64,000 bases of DNA from Streptomyces sp. NBC_00341 (GTDB lineage Bacteria > Actinomycetota > Actinomycetes > Streptomycetales > Streptomycetaceae). Both the position numbers and the translations under genes were made by a program. The number at the start of each line of letters is the position of its first letter. Position 1 is the stretch's first letter. Below, piece by piece: positions 34,847 to 43,047 of this stretch. The DNA lies in the NCBI RefSeq assembly GCF_041435055.1, contig NZ_CP108002.1, positions 1,798,001 through 1,862,000 on the forward strand, in the 5' to 3' direction. A model generated the notes under the pieces. That model worked only from the letters and a program-made list of their open reading frames with translations. It did not search any database and was not told the origin of the DNA.

Positions 34847-35635
34847 ATGACCACCACCCCCGCAACCACCGCCGTCCCAGTCCCCGGCCCCCTCGCCGGG
34901 CTGCGCGCCCTGGTCACCGGCGGCGCCTCCGGCCTCGGCCGCGCGACCGCCCAGCGGCTCACCGCGCAGGGCGCCCGCGTCGTCGTCCTCGACCGCGCGG
35001 GCGAGGCCCCGGAAGGCACGGCCGGGCTCGTCCGCGCCGACCTGGCCGACGACGCCTCGGTCCGCGCGGCCGTCACAGAGGCGCTCGACGTGCTCGGCGG
35101 CCTCGACATCCTCGTCAACAACGCGGGGATCGGCGCCCAGGGCTCCGTGGAGGACAACGACGACGCCGAGTGGCACCGCGTCCTGGACGTCAACGTCGTC
35201 GGGCTCGTCCGCGTCACCCGCGCCGCCCTGCCCGCGCTCCGCGCCTCCGCGCACGGCGCCGTCGTCAACATCGGCTCCATCGCCGCGACCGCCGGGCTCC
35301 CGCAGCGCGCCCTCTACACCGCGAGCAAGGGCGCGATCCTCTCGCTGACCCGCGCGATGGCCGCCGACCTGCTCCCCGAGGGCATCCGCGTCAACGCCGT
35401 CAACCCCGGTACGGCCGATACGCCGTGGGTCGGCCGGCTCCTCGCGAGCGCCGAGGACCCCGCCGCCGAACAGGCCGCCCTCGCCGCACGGCAGCCGCAC
35501 GGCCGCCTCGTGAGCGGAGAAGAGGTCGCGGAGGCGGTCTCCTATCTCGTATCGCCCGCCGCCGCCTCCACGACCGGCACCACCCTCGCCGTAGACGGCG
35601 GCATGGACGGGCTTCGCCTGCGCGGGGAAGGATGA
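34847..35635 (+). CDS. SDR-family dehydrogenase (candidate 2-keto-3-deoxy-L-fuconate dehydrogenase)
   Basis: Classical short-chain dehydrogenase of 262 residues. NAD-binding TGGASGLG is near residue 23, NNAG follows in DILVNNAGIG, and the catalytic set is Ser in VVNIGSIAAT with Tyr and Lys in ALYTASKGAILSL. Pro-Gly-x-x-x-T (NPGTADTPW) follows. Asp in VVVLDRAG after the second strand favours NAD(H). Starts 2 nt after the FAH gene stop. In the proposed pathway it oxidises C4 of 2-keto-3-deoxy-L-fuconate. SDR specificity cannot be read from sequence, so the substrate comes from context. Confidence 0.85.
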   Translation: MTTTPATTAVPVPGPLAGLRALVTGGASGLGRATAQRLTAQGARVVVLDRAGEAPEGTAGLVRADLADDASVRAAVTEALDVLGGLDILVNNAGIGAQGSVEDNDDAEWHRVLDVNVVGLVRVTRAALPALRASAHGAVVNIGSIAATAGLPQRALYTASKGAILSLTRAMAADLLPEGIRVNAVNPGTADTPWVGRLLASAEDPAAEQAALAARQPHGRLVSGEEVAEAVSYLVSPAAASTTGTTLAVDGGMDGLRLRGEG

Positions 35636-36030
35636 GCACCGTGCCGGAACAGCCCTCCTCCCCCGCTACCGGGGACGCGTCGCCCGGGGCGGACACCCCG
35701 CGTACCGTGCGCCGGTTCGCCTCCGTCATCCGGCTGCGCCCGGAGAAGGAGGCCGAGTACCGCGCCCTGCACGCCGACGCCTGGCCGCAGGTCCTCGCCA
35801 CTCTCAAGCGGGCCCGGATCGGGAACTACTCGATCTTCCTGCGCGACGGACTCCTCTTCTCCTACCTGGAGTACGACGGCGAGGACTACGACGCCGACCA
35901 GGCGCTCATCGCCGCCGACCCCACCACGCGCCGCTGGTGGGAGCTGACCGACCCGTGCCAGCAGCCCGTGGAGAGCGCCGCCGCCGGCGAGAGCTGGGCG
36001 CCCGCGGAAGAGGTCTTCCACCTCGACTGA
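35632..36030 (+). CDS. L-rhamnose/L-fucose mutarotase family protein
   Basis: Small RhaM/FucU-like ferredoxin-fold mutarotase of 132 residues. It shows HADAWPQVLATLKRARIGNYS, the acidic stretch SYLEYDGEDYDADQAL, and the end DPTTRRWWELTDPCQQPV, which are the family hallmarks. It speeds interconversion of the alpha and beta anomers of a 6-deoxy sugar. The ATG overlaps the SDR stop (ATGA). The N-terminal 22 residues are a disordered Pro/Ser-rich head not found in the minimal family. This is the most specific evidence that the operon handles a 6-deoxyhexose. Confidence 0.9.
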   Translation: MSTVPEQPSSPATGDASPGADTPRTVRRFASVIRLRPEKEAEYRALHADAWPQVLATLKRARIGNYSIFLRDGLLFSYLEYDGEDYDADQALIAADPTTRRWWELTDPCQQPVESAAAGESWAPAEEVFHLD

Positions 36031-36045
36031 GGCGGGGGCCCACGA

Positions 36046-36125
36046 TCCGGACCCCGGTCCTACGCTCCGGACCCCGGTCCCAGACCCCGGGGCCCGGCCC
36101 CGCACCCGGGGGCCCGGCCCCGCAC
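36046..36125 (+). repeat. Four 20-nt GC repeats after the mutarotase gene
   Basis: Two units of TCCGGACCCCGGTCC plus five variable bases (36046-36085) are followed by two units beginning CCCGGGG or CCGGGGG and ending GCCCGGCCCCGCAC (36086-36125). They begin 16 nt after the stop codon. Confidence 0.75.
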
Positions 36126-36188
36126 CACCCCGCACACCCCCGTGCCGTACGCGCCCGCACCGCCGTACGGCACGGGCCGGCCCGAAGG

Positions 36189-37031
36189 ATGACCGTGCGC
36201 ATCGACGCCCACTTCCACCTCTGGGACCTGGACCGGCACGAACACGCCTGGACCCGGGAGAGCCCCGTACTGCACCGCAGTTACCGCCCCGCAGACCTGC
36301 GCCCCGCGCTCGCGGCGGCCGGTGTGGGGCGCGCGGTGCTCGTACAGACCGTGCCCGAGCCCTGGGAGACGCCCGAACTCCTCGCCCTCGCGGAGCAGGA
36401 GGAGTTCATCGGCGCCGTCGTCGGCTGGAGCGACCTCACGGACCCGGAGCTGCCCGACGCGCTCGACCGGCTGCGCGCCCTGCCCGGCGGCCGCTTCCTG
36501 ACCGGGCTGCGCCACAACGTCCAGGACGAACCCGGCACCGCGTGGTTCGCCCGCCCCGAGGTACGGCACGGGCTGCGCGCGCTCGGCGCGGCGGGGCTCA
36601 CGTACGACCTTCTCGTGCGCCCCGATCAGCTCACCGCCGCCGTCGCGCTCGTCCGGGGGCTGCCACAGGTGCGCTTCGTCCTCGATCACGCGGGCAACCC
36701 GGTCGTCGGGCCGCGCCCCGCCCCCGAGTGGACCGCCGCGATGACGGCGCTCGGCCAACTGTCCAACGTCGCCGTCAAGTTCTCCGGCCTCCTTACCCGC
36801 ACCGGCGAGACCGACCCGGTCACCGCACTCGCCGCCTACGCGGCAACGCTGCTCGGGACGTTCGGCCCCCGCCGCGTCCTCTTCGGCTCGGACTGGCCGG
36901 TGTGCCGCCTCACCGCCGAGTACGAAGAGGTCCTCGCCGTCACGGAGACCCTGCTCGCCCCGCTCGCCCCCGCCGACCGCGCCGCCGTCCTCGGCACCAA
37001 CGCGGCCGACTGGTACGCGGTACGCACCTGA
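36189..37031 (+). CDS. Amidohydrolase-family lactonase (candidate L-fuconolactonase)
   Basis: Amidohydrolase_2 protein of 280 residues, like L-fuconolactone and 4-sulfolactone hydrolases. The first strand carries the metal-type pair in IDAHFHLWDL, with LTGLRHNVQDEPG, FVLDHAGNPVVG, and the catalytic Asp in VLFGSDWPVCRLTAEY. It would hydrolyse the lactone formed when the sugar's C1 is oxidised. ATG at 36189 follows GAAGG directly, a very close site. It lies 158 nt downstream of the mutarotase gene across the GC repeats. Confidence 0.87.
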   Translation: MTVRIDAHFHLWDLDRHEHAWTRESPVLHRSYRPADLRPALAAAGVGRAVLVQTVPEPWETPELLALAEQEEFIGAVVGWSDLTDPELPDALDRLRALPGGRFLTGLRHNVQDEPGTAWFARPEVRHGLRALGAAGLTYDLLVRPDQLTAAVALVRGLPQVRFVLDHAGNPVVGPRPAPEWTAAMTALGQLSNVAVKFSGLLTRTGETDPVTALAAYAATLLGTFGPRRVLFGSDWPVCRLTAEYEEVLAVTETLLAPLAPADRAAVLGTNAADWYAVRT

Positions 37032-37062
37032 ACCCCGCCCCGGCACGAGTACGGAGTCCGCC

Positions 37063-38082
37063 ATGACCAGCCCCAATCCAAGCCCGAGCCCCAGTCCAGG
37101 CCCCCGCCGCACCCTCGGGCGCAGCCAGGTCGCCGTCAGCCCGCTGGGCTTCGGCGCCGCCCCGCTCGGCAACCTCTACGCACCCCTGGACGAGGAGACC
37201 GCCCGCGCCGCCGTGGACGCCGCCTGGGACGCGGGCGTCCGCTACTTCGACACGGCACCGCACTACGGCCTCGGGCTCTCCGAACGCCGCCTCGGCGCGG
37301 CCCTGAAAGCGCGCCCGCGCGACGCGTTCACCGTCTCCACGAAGGTCGGCCGCCTCCTCGAACCGCACCCGTCACCGAGCGGCTCCGACCTCGCCGCCGG
37401 GGGCTTCGCCGTCCCCGACACGTTGCGCCGCCGCCCCGACTACAGCCGCGACGGCGTCCTGCGCAGCCTGGAGGCGAGCCTCGAACGCCTCGGCCTCGAC
37501 CGCATCGACGTGGCGCTCGTCCACGACCCGGACGAGCACATGGACACCGCCCTCACCGAGGCGCTGCCCGCCCTCGCGGAGCTGCGCGCGCAGGGAGTCG
37601 TCGGCGCGATCGGAATCGGCATGAACACCGTGGACCCGCTGCGCCGCTTCGTCGCGGAGGGCGACCCGGACGTGGTGATGGTCGCCGGGCGCTGGACCCT
37701 CCTCGACCGCGCCGCCGCCCCGCTCCTCGCGGAGTGCGCCGCGCGCCACGTCTCCGTCATCGCGGCGGCCCCCTTCAACTCCGGCCTGCTGAGCACCGAT
37801 CACCCAGAGGCGGGCGGGCGCTACGACTACGGCACGGTGCCCGCCACCGTCCTGGACCGGGCCCGCGCACTCGCCACCCGCTGCTCGGCGCACGGTGTCC
37901 CGCTCCCCCGCGCGGCCCTCTGCTTCCCGCTGCGCGAACCGGTCGTGTCGAGCGTCCTGGCCGGCTTCCGCACCCCGGCGGAGGTCACCTCGGCCGCCGC
38001 CCACCTCGCCCACGGGGTCCCGGAGCGGCTCTGGGCCGAACTGGACGCACCGGAGCAGATGAAGACGGCGTTCGCACCGTGA
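37063..38082 (+). CDS. Aldo/keto reductase (candidate L-fucose dehydrogenase)
   Basis: NAD(P)-dependent aldo/keto reductase of 339 residues, close in layout to D-threo-aldose/L-fucose 1-dehydrogenases. The tetrad appears as Asp in VRYFDTAPHYG with its Tyr, Lys in VSTKVGRLL and His in VALVHDPDEH; the cofactor end is SSVLAGFRTPAEV. It would oxidise L-fucose to L-fuconolactone as the first redox step. The N-terminus has a Pro/Ser repeat (NPSPSPSPGP). It is the last gene of the operon; the convergent LysR gene stops 9 nt away, so no separate terminator fits between them. Confidence 0.87.
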   Translation: MTSPNPSPSPSPGPRRTLGRSQVAVSPLGFGAAPLGNLYAPLDEETARAAVDAAWDAGVRYFDTAPHYGLGLSERRLGAALKARPRDAFTVSTKVGRLLEPHPSPSGSDLAAGGFAVPDTLRRRPDYSRDGVLRSLEASLERLGLDRIDVALVHDPDEHMDTALTEALPALAELRAQGVVGAIGIGMNTVDPLRRFVAEGDPDVVMVAGRWTLLDRAAAPLLAECAARHVSVIAAAPFNSGLLSTDHPEAGGRYDYGTVPATVLDRARALATRCSAHGVPLPRAALCFPLREPVVSSVLAGFRTPAEVTSAAAHLAHGVPERLWAELDAPEQMKTAFAP

Positions 38083-38091
38083 GGGAGGAGA

Positions 38092-38970
38092 TCATGGCGC
38101 GGGGACGCCGCCGAGGTAGGCGCGGACAGCCCCTGAGGTCTCGTCGTACCGGCCGAGGACCAGCAGGTCAGGTCCCGGCGGCGCTCCGTGCAGGGGCCGG
38201 TAGGTGAGGCCCGGCAGGGCGATGCGCTCCGTGGCGGTGGGGACGAGGGCCACGCCGGTGCCGGCCAGGGCGAGAGCGAGGGCGCCCAGGGTGCTGCCGA
38301 CCAGGCGGACCCGGGAGCGGTCCTCCTCTGTGGCGGGCCAGAGCCGGGAGAGGACGGTCTCGTCCTCCTCGCTGCTCGCGTAGACGATCAGGTCGTGGGC
38401 GCTCAGGGTGGCTGTGGTCACCGCGGACGCGCAAGCCAGTTCGTGGTCGGAGCTCAGGGCGACGGAGAGCGGCGTGGGCGCGCGGCGTGTGACGCGCAGG
38501 CCGTCGGTGTCGCCGAGCCCCAGGTCGGGGCAGTAGCCGAGGTCGAGCGCGCCGTCGCGTACCGCCTGGATCTGGGCGGCCGGCGGAAGCTCCGTCAGGG
38601 CGAGGCCGACCCGTGGGTGCGCCCGGCGGAAGTCGCGCAGGTCGTCGGAGAGGACGCCCTGGAGGACGGCGACGCCGGCGAAGCCGATCCGGACCGTTCC
38701 CGTCTCACCCTGCACCGACTCCCGGGCCACCTGCAGGGCGCGGTCGGCCTGTGCCAGGGCCCTGCGGGCCTCGGGCAGCAGCAGTTCACCGGCCTCGGTC
38801 AGCTCGACGCGTCGGCTGGTACGGGAGAACAGGCGACCGCCCACCTCCCGCTCCAGGGCCTGGACCTGGGCGCTGAGGGTGGACTGGGTGACGTGCAGCA
38901 GGGCGGAGGCCCGCCCGAAGTGCCGCTCGTCGGCGACGGCGACGAAATAGCGCAGGTGCCGCAGCTCCAC
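38092..38970 (-). CDS. LysR-family transcriptional regulator
   Basis: LysR regulator of 292 residues. The N-terminal helix-turn-helix is typical (MELRHLRYFVAVADERHFGRA; LHVTQSTLSAQVQALEREVG), followed by the two-lobed effector domain from about residue 90. LysR proteins usually activate a divergent neighbour when an effector binds. Here the neighbour is the SnoaL-like/amidohydrolase pair, and ATC-N9-GAT lies in the 89-nt intergenic region. The gene's 3' end lies against the fucose operon's 3' end. The effector is unknown; an aromatic acid is possible from the decarboxylase-like neighbour. Confidence 0.9.
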   Translation of the reverse strand: MELRHLRYFVAVADERHFGRASALLHVTQSTLSAQVQALEREVGGRLFSRTSRRVELTEAGELLLPEARRALAQADRALQVARESVQGETGTVRIGFAGVAVLQGVLSDDLRDFRRAHPRVGLALTELPPAAQIQAVRDGALDLGYCPDLGLGDTDGLRVTRRAPTPLSVALSSDHELACASAVTTATLSAHDLIVYASSEEDETVLSRLWPATEEDRSRVRLVGSTLGALALALAGTGVALVPTATERIALPGLTYRPLHGAPPGPDLLVLGRYDETSGAVRAYLGGVPAP

Positions 38971-38988
38971 CGTCCACCCCTGTCATCC

Positions 38989-39003
38989 ATCGTTCCAGCC
39001 GAT
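38989..39003. promoter_or_regulatory. LysR-type binding site candidate
   Basis: ATC-GTTCCAGCC-GAT fits the ATC-N9-GAT form of the T-N11-A LysR box. It lies midway between the divergent LysR and SnoaL-like genes. Confidence 0.5.
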
Positions 39004-39059
39004 TGGTTGATCGTATCTTTCGGTTGGACCTATCGCTGCGCCGGACGCACGCTGGACGC

Positions 39060-39653
39060 ATGAACGTGACATTGCAGGACCGACAGGACATCGCAGATCT
39101 CATGACCGGGTGGATCCACCGGGACCTCGGCGAGTGGGACCGGCTGAAGGGCCTCTTCCATCCCGACGGCCGGATCGAGATCACCTGGTTCGAGGGACGG
39201 GCGTACGAGTTCGTGGACGCCTCCGCCCGGATGGGGGCCTCCTCCTTCCGGACCAAGCACCTGATCACCGCGCCTGTGGTGACCTTCTCCGCCGACGGTG
39301 ACCGCGCTGTCAGCGAGACCAATGCCGTCATCATCGGCGAGAACGTCGACCTGCGCCTCGGCTGCAACGGCCACAACCGGTTCATCGACCGTCTGGAGAA
39401 GCGGGACGGGGTGTGGCGCATCAGCGACCGCAAGAGCGTCTACGACTTCGGCACCTTCACCTTCCCCGCCGGGATCGTCGAAATCGACGCGGAGATCGTC
39501 GCCCGGTACCCGCGGGAGTACGCCGCCCTCGCCTACCTGCTGGAGGCCAGCGGATTCCCGGTGAGCCGGGTCTTCGCGACCAAGGGCAGCGACCTGGAGC
39601 GCGACATCAAGGAGTCCGCCTCCGCCTGGCTGGGCGAACAGGCGGACAAGTGA
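39060..39653 (+). CDS. SnoaL-like (NTF2 fold) protein
   Basis: Protein of 197 residues with an N-terminal SnoaL/NTF2-like cone domain (LQDRQDIADLMTGWIHRDLGEWDRLKGLFHPDG; then CNGHNRFIDRLEKRDGVWRISDRKSVYD). These domains serve as small-molecule isomerases, hydrolases or dehydratases, or as subunits of ring dioxygenases. The C-terminal 60 residues extend beyond the minimal domain. ATG at 39060. It is divergent from the LysR gene and 37 nt before an amidohydrolase gene, so the two probably act on one compound. The substrate is unknown. Confidence 0.75.
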   Translation: MNVTLQDRQDIADLMTGWIHRDLGEWDRLKGLFHPDGRIEITWFEGRAYEFVDASARMGASSFRTKHLITAPVVTFSADGDRAVSETNAVIIGENVDLRLGCNGHNRFIDRLEKRDGVWRISDRKSVYDFGTFTFPAGIVEIDAEIVARYPREYAALAYLLEASGFPVSRVFATKGSDLERDIKESASAWLGEQADK

Positions 39654-39690
39654 CGGCCACCGCGGCGAACGAGAAGTACAGAGGACCACG

Positions 39691-40686
39691 ATGAAACTGA
39701 TCACGATCGAGGAACACACGCTGCACACCGGTGTGGCCAAGGCGTCCGCCGCCCGGACGGCCGAGGTCAGCCCTGGCTTCGGAGCGTCCTACGCCCCGGC
39801 AAGCGGTCTCCCCTACAGCCCGTCGGCCGAGGTGCTGGAAGACCTGGACGAGGGCCGGATCGCAGCCATGGACGCCGACGGCATCGACATGCAGGTGCTC
39901 TCCAACCTCACCACCCAGTACCTGCCCGCCGACGTGGCGCCGGAGCTGGTCCGCGACGTCAACGACCGCCTCGCCGCCGCCTGTGTACGCCACCCCGACC
40001 GGTTCGCCGCCTTCGCGTCACTGCCCACCACCGCACCCGGGCACGCCCCGGACGAGCTCCGACGCGCGGTGGAGGAACTGGGCTTCGTCGGCACCCTCAT
40101 CCACGGCCGCACCGACGACGAGTTCCTCTCTGCCGAGCGGTTCGACCCGATCCTGCGCACCGCCGCCGAACTGGGCGTTCCCGTCTACCTCCACCCCGCA
40201 CCGCCGACCCGCGTCACCGCTGCCGACAACTACGAGGCGGGCCTGAAAGAGGTCGTCGCCACCCGGTTCGCGACCGCGGCGTGGGGCTGGCACAACGAGT
40301 CCGGCGTCCACTTCATCCACCTGGTGCTCAGCGGCGTCTTCGACCGCTACCCCGAGCTGCAGTTCATCCTCGGCCACTGGGGCGAGGCCGTCCCCTGGTA
40401 CCTGGACCGTCTCGACGAGGCCCTGCCACGCGAGGCCACCGGCCTGGACCGCACCATCGGCGAGTACGTCCGACAGAACACCTACTACACCCCGAGCGGC
40501 ATGTTCACCGCCCCCCACCTGCGTTTCTGCACCGACCTCCTCGGCACCGACCGCATGATCCACTCGGTCGATTACCCCTTCGTCGGCAATGCCGGATCCC
40601 GCGCCTTCCTGACCGGCTCCGGACTCTCCGAGGACGCCCAGCACGACATCGCCCACCGCAACGCCGAACGCCTCCTGCGCCTCTGA
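39691..40686 (+). CDS. Amidohydrolase-family decarboxylase-like protein (ACMSD/gamma-resorcylate type)
   Basis: Amidohydrolase_2 protein of 331 residues similar to non-oxidative decarboxylases of aromatic acids (gamma-resorcylate, ACMSD). It starts MKLITIEEHTLHTG, giving the Glu-x-His pair (EEH) used by this group instead of HxH, with PVYLHPAPPTR, LQFILGHWGEAVPWYLDR and HSVDYPFVGN (catalytic Asp). These match the decarboxylase subgroup well. Together with the SnoaL-like gene and divergent LysR it looks like a small aromatic-acid degradation module. The substrate cannot be named. ATG at 39691 follows AGAGGACC. Confidence 0.82.
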   Translation: MKLITIEEHTLHTGVAKASAARTAEVSPGFGASYAPASGLPYSPSAEVLEDLDEGRIAAMDADGIDMQVLSNLTTQYLPADVAPELVRDVNDRLAAACVRHPDRFAAFASLPTTAPGHAPDELRRAVEELGFVGTLIHGRTDDEFLSAERFDPILRTAAELGVPVYLHPAPPTRVTAADNYEAGLKEVVATRFATAAWGWHNESGVHFIHLVLSGVFDRYPELQFILGHWGEAVPWYLDRLDEALPREATGLDRTIGEYVRQNTYYTPSGMFTAPHLRFCTDLLGTDRMIHSVDYPFVGNAGSRAFLTGSGLSEDAQHDIAHRNAERLLRL

Positions 40687-40816
40687 CCACCCCGCACGTC
40701 GAGTCGTCCTCGGGCGGGCGCGCGGTCCAGGCCCGTCACGCACCGCGTGGCGGGCCTACGCGTGTCCCGGCATATCTCGCTGGACCCGGCGGCGCCCACG
40801 GGCGACAGTGTGGCCC

Positions 40817-41842
40817 ATGACTTCACACGTACACCACGTCACCGTCGACTGCGCCAACGCCTATGAACTCGCCACGTTCTGGGCCCAGGTGCTCGGCTCC
40901 CCCGTCTCCGACGACGATGCCCCCGGCGACCCCGAGGCCCTCGTCGAGACCCCCGGTACCGCGCTGCTGTTCATCACCGTGCCCGAACCGAAGAGCACCA
41001 AGAACCGCATCCACTTCGACGTCCAGCCGGACGACCGCACCCGGGACGAGGAGGTCGAGCGGCTGCTCGCCCTCGGTGCCACGCTGGTGGCGGATCACCG
41101 CAGGCCGAACGGGCGGGGGTGGGCGACCCTGGCCGATCCGGAGGGCAACGAGTTCTGCGTGGAGTGCGGTGCGCGGGAGCGGGCGCTGCTGACGGGGACG
41201 CGGCTGCCGGTCACCGCGGACGACGTGACCTCGGCGGTACGGCTCGCGGTCGCCGCGCTCAAGGAGTCCCCGGCGGAGGACTGGCACATCCCGGCGGGGA
41301 CGCTCACCTGGGACTGCTGGGAGACCGTGGAGCACCTGAGCGACGACCTCTTCGCCTATGCCGCCCAACTGGGGCCGCAGTCAACTCCGTTGGACCGCGA
41401 TGTGCCGTTCCACTGGACCAGGCGGCACGAGGGCGGACCGGCCAACGCGATCTTCACCGACCCGGCGGCCGGTACGGCAGGGCTGCTGCAGATCCTGGAG
41501 GCCGGCGGGGCGATGCTCGCGGCGATGGTCAGGACGACCTCGCCGGATGTCCGCGCGTACCACAGCTACGGGATCTCCGACGCGGAGGGATTCGCCGCGA
41601 TGGGCATCGTGGAGACCCTGGTCCACACCCACGACCTGGCCGAGGGACTGGGCATCGGCTGGACTCCGCCCGCAGACCTCTGCGACCGGGTGCTGGCCCG
41701 GCTCTTCCCCGACGCCCCGGACGACAGCGACCGGTGGACCGTACTGCTGTGGTCCACCGGCCGCGCCGAACTGCCCGGCCGCGCAAGGGTGTCGTCATGG
41801 AAGTGGCAGGGCGCTCCGGCGGCGGACACCACGCAGGCGTAG
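40817..41842 (+). CDS. Two-domain protein: VOC domain plus mycothiol-dependent isomerase/DinB-like domain
   Basis: Cytoplasmic protein of 341 residues. Residues 1-125 form a VOC domain (HHVTVDCANAYELATFWAQVLG; RGWATLADPEGNEFCVEC). Residues about 135-341 form a helical domain of the maleylpyruvate isomerase N-terminal/DinB kind (DCWETVEHLSDDLFAYAAQLG; GIVETLVHTHDLAEGLGI), in which His residues normally bind a metal and mycothiol is the usual cofactor. The combination suggests a thiol-dependent modification or detoxification enzyme. ATG at 40817 is preferred to a GTG at 40808; neither has a clear ribosome-binding site. Confidence 0.78.
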   Translation: MTSHVHHVTVDCANAYELATFWAQVLGSPVSDDDAPGDPEALVETPGTALLFITVPEPKSTKNRIHFDVQPDDRTRDEEVERLLALGATLVADHRRPNGRGWATLADPEGNEFCVECGARERALLTGTRLPVTADDVTSAVRLAVAALKESPAEDWHIPAGTLTWDCWETVEHLSDDLFAYAAQLGPQSTPLDRDVPFHWTRRHEGGPANAIFTDPAAGTAGLLQILEAGGAMLAAMVRTTSPDVRAYHSYGISDAEGFAAMGIVETLVHTHDLAEGLGIGWTPPADLCDRVLARLFPDAPDDSDRWTVLLWSTGRAELPGRARVSSWKWQGAPAADTTQA

Positions 41843-41851
41843 CGAACGGGC

Positions 41852-42913
41852 TCAGCCGGTGAGCACGTCCAGCGCCCGGTCCACATCGGCCTCGGTGTTG
41901 TACAGGTGGAAGGCGGCCCGCAGGTTGCCGGCCCGGTTGGAGACCATCACCCCGGCCCGCCCCAGCTCCACCGCCCGCTCCCCGAGTCCGGGCACCGCGA
42001 CCACGGCCGAATCCCCCGCCACCGCCTCGCGCCCGGCCCCGGCCAGCCCGTCCCTGAAGCGGGCCGCCAGGCCGGTGGCGTGGCCGTGGAGGGCGTCGAT
42101 GCCGATCTCGTTCAGCAGGGCGAGGGAGTGCTCCGCGCCGTGGTACGAGAGGAACGCGGGCGGTTCGTCGTAGCGGCGGGCGTCCGGCGCGAACGCGGCG
42201 ACCGGCCCGTAGGTACTGCCCCACCGGTCGGCGGCGCTGACCCACCCGGCGAAAACCGGCGGCAGCGACTCCTGCGCCTCCTCCGTGACGGTGAGGAACG
42301 ACGCGCCGCGCGGGCAGAGCAGGAACTTGTACCCGCCCGCGACCGTGTAGTCGTACGCCCCGGCGTCGAGCGGCAGCCAGCCCGCGGACTGGGTGGCGTC
42401 CAGCAGCGTACGGGCCCCGTGGGCGGCGGCCGCGGCCCGTACCGCGTCCAGATCCGCGGTACGGCCGTCGGCGGACTGCACGGACGAGAAGGCGACGAGC
42501 GCGGTCTCCGGACGCACCGCGTCGGCCAGCCCCTCCAGCGGGACGTACCGCATCCGGAGGTCGCCGCGGGCCGCGAACGGAGTGACGACCGAGCTGAACT
42601 CCCCCTCCGGCGCGAGCACTTCGGCCCCGGCGGGCAGCGAGCAGGCGACCAGTCCGACATGGACGGAGACCGAGCTGCCGACCGCGACCCGGTCGGCCCC
42701 GACCCCGGCGAGCCGCGCGAAGCCCTCCCGCGCGCTGTCGGCGGCCTCGAAGTCACCGGCTCCGTCCCGGCGGCCGGTGGCGTTCTCCTCGGCGAGGACT
42801 TTCACCGCGTCCACGGTACGGCGGGGCAGCAGCCCGCAGGTGGAGGTGTTGAGGTAGGCGGTCTCCGGCGCGAACTCGGCGTCGACCGCACGGCTGAGCG
42901 AAGAGATCATCAT
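41852..42913 (-). CDS. Class V aminotransferase-fold protein
   Basis: PLP enzyme of 353 residues in aminotransferase class V (cysteine desulfurase/isopenicillin epimerase-like). The lysine is in [18 protein letters not shown], the aspartate in [19 protein letters not shown], and the N-terminal block is [18 protein letters not shown]. The reaction is unknown. ATG at 42913 is followed at once by a second ATG. A perfect inverted repeat lies 17 nt upstream and should affect its expression. It converges on the VOC fusion gene, with 9 nt between the stops. Confidence 0.8.
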   Translation of the reverse strand: MMISSLSRAVDAEFAPETAYLNTSTCGLLPRRTVDAVKVLAEENATGRRDGAGDFEAADSAREGFARLAGVGADRVAVGSSVSVHVGLVACSLPAGAEVLAPEGEFSSVVTPFAARGDLRMRYVPLEGLADAVRPETALVAFSSVQSADGRTADLDAVRAAAAAHGARTLLDATQSAGWLPLDAGAYDYTVAGGYKFLLCPRGASFLTVTEEAQESLPPVFAGWVSAADRWGSTYGPVAAFAPDARRYDEPPAFLSYHGAEHSLALLNEIGIDALHGHATGLAARFRDGLAGAGREAVAGDSAVVAVPGLGERAVELGRAGVMVSNRAGNLRAAFHLYNTEADVDRALDVLTG

Positions 42914-42929
42914 GCGCCCAGCCTGGAGG

Positions 42930-42966
42930 CCCCTTAACCCATAGTCAATCACCAATAGTTAAGGGG
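42930..42966 (-). promoter_or_regulatory. Perfect inverted repeat upstream of the class V aminotransferase gene
   Basis: CCCCTTAAC (42930-42938) and GTTAAGGGG (42958-42966) are perfect 9-nt arms 19 nt apart, in an AT-rich stretch just upstream of the start codon. On the minus strand TTGACTATGG lies between the arms. It is a likely operator. Confidence 0.5.
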
Positions 42967-43047
42967 TATCCCCAAGCAACGCTTATGCGTGCAGGTGGCT
43001 GGCGGCCGGCCGCACTCCATACGGGTACAGGAACCGGAGGCCGCAGG

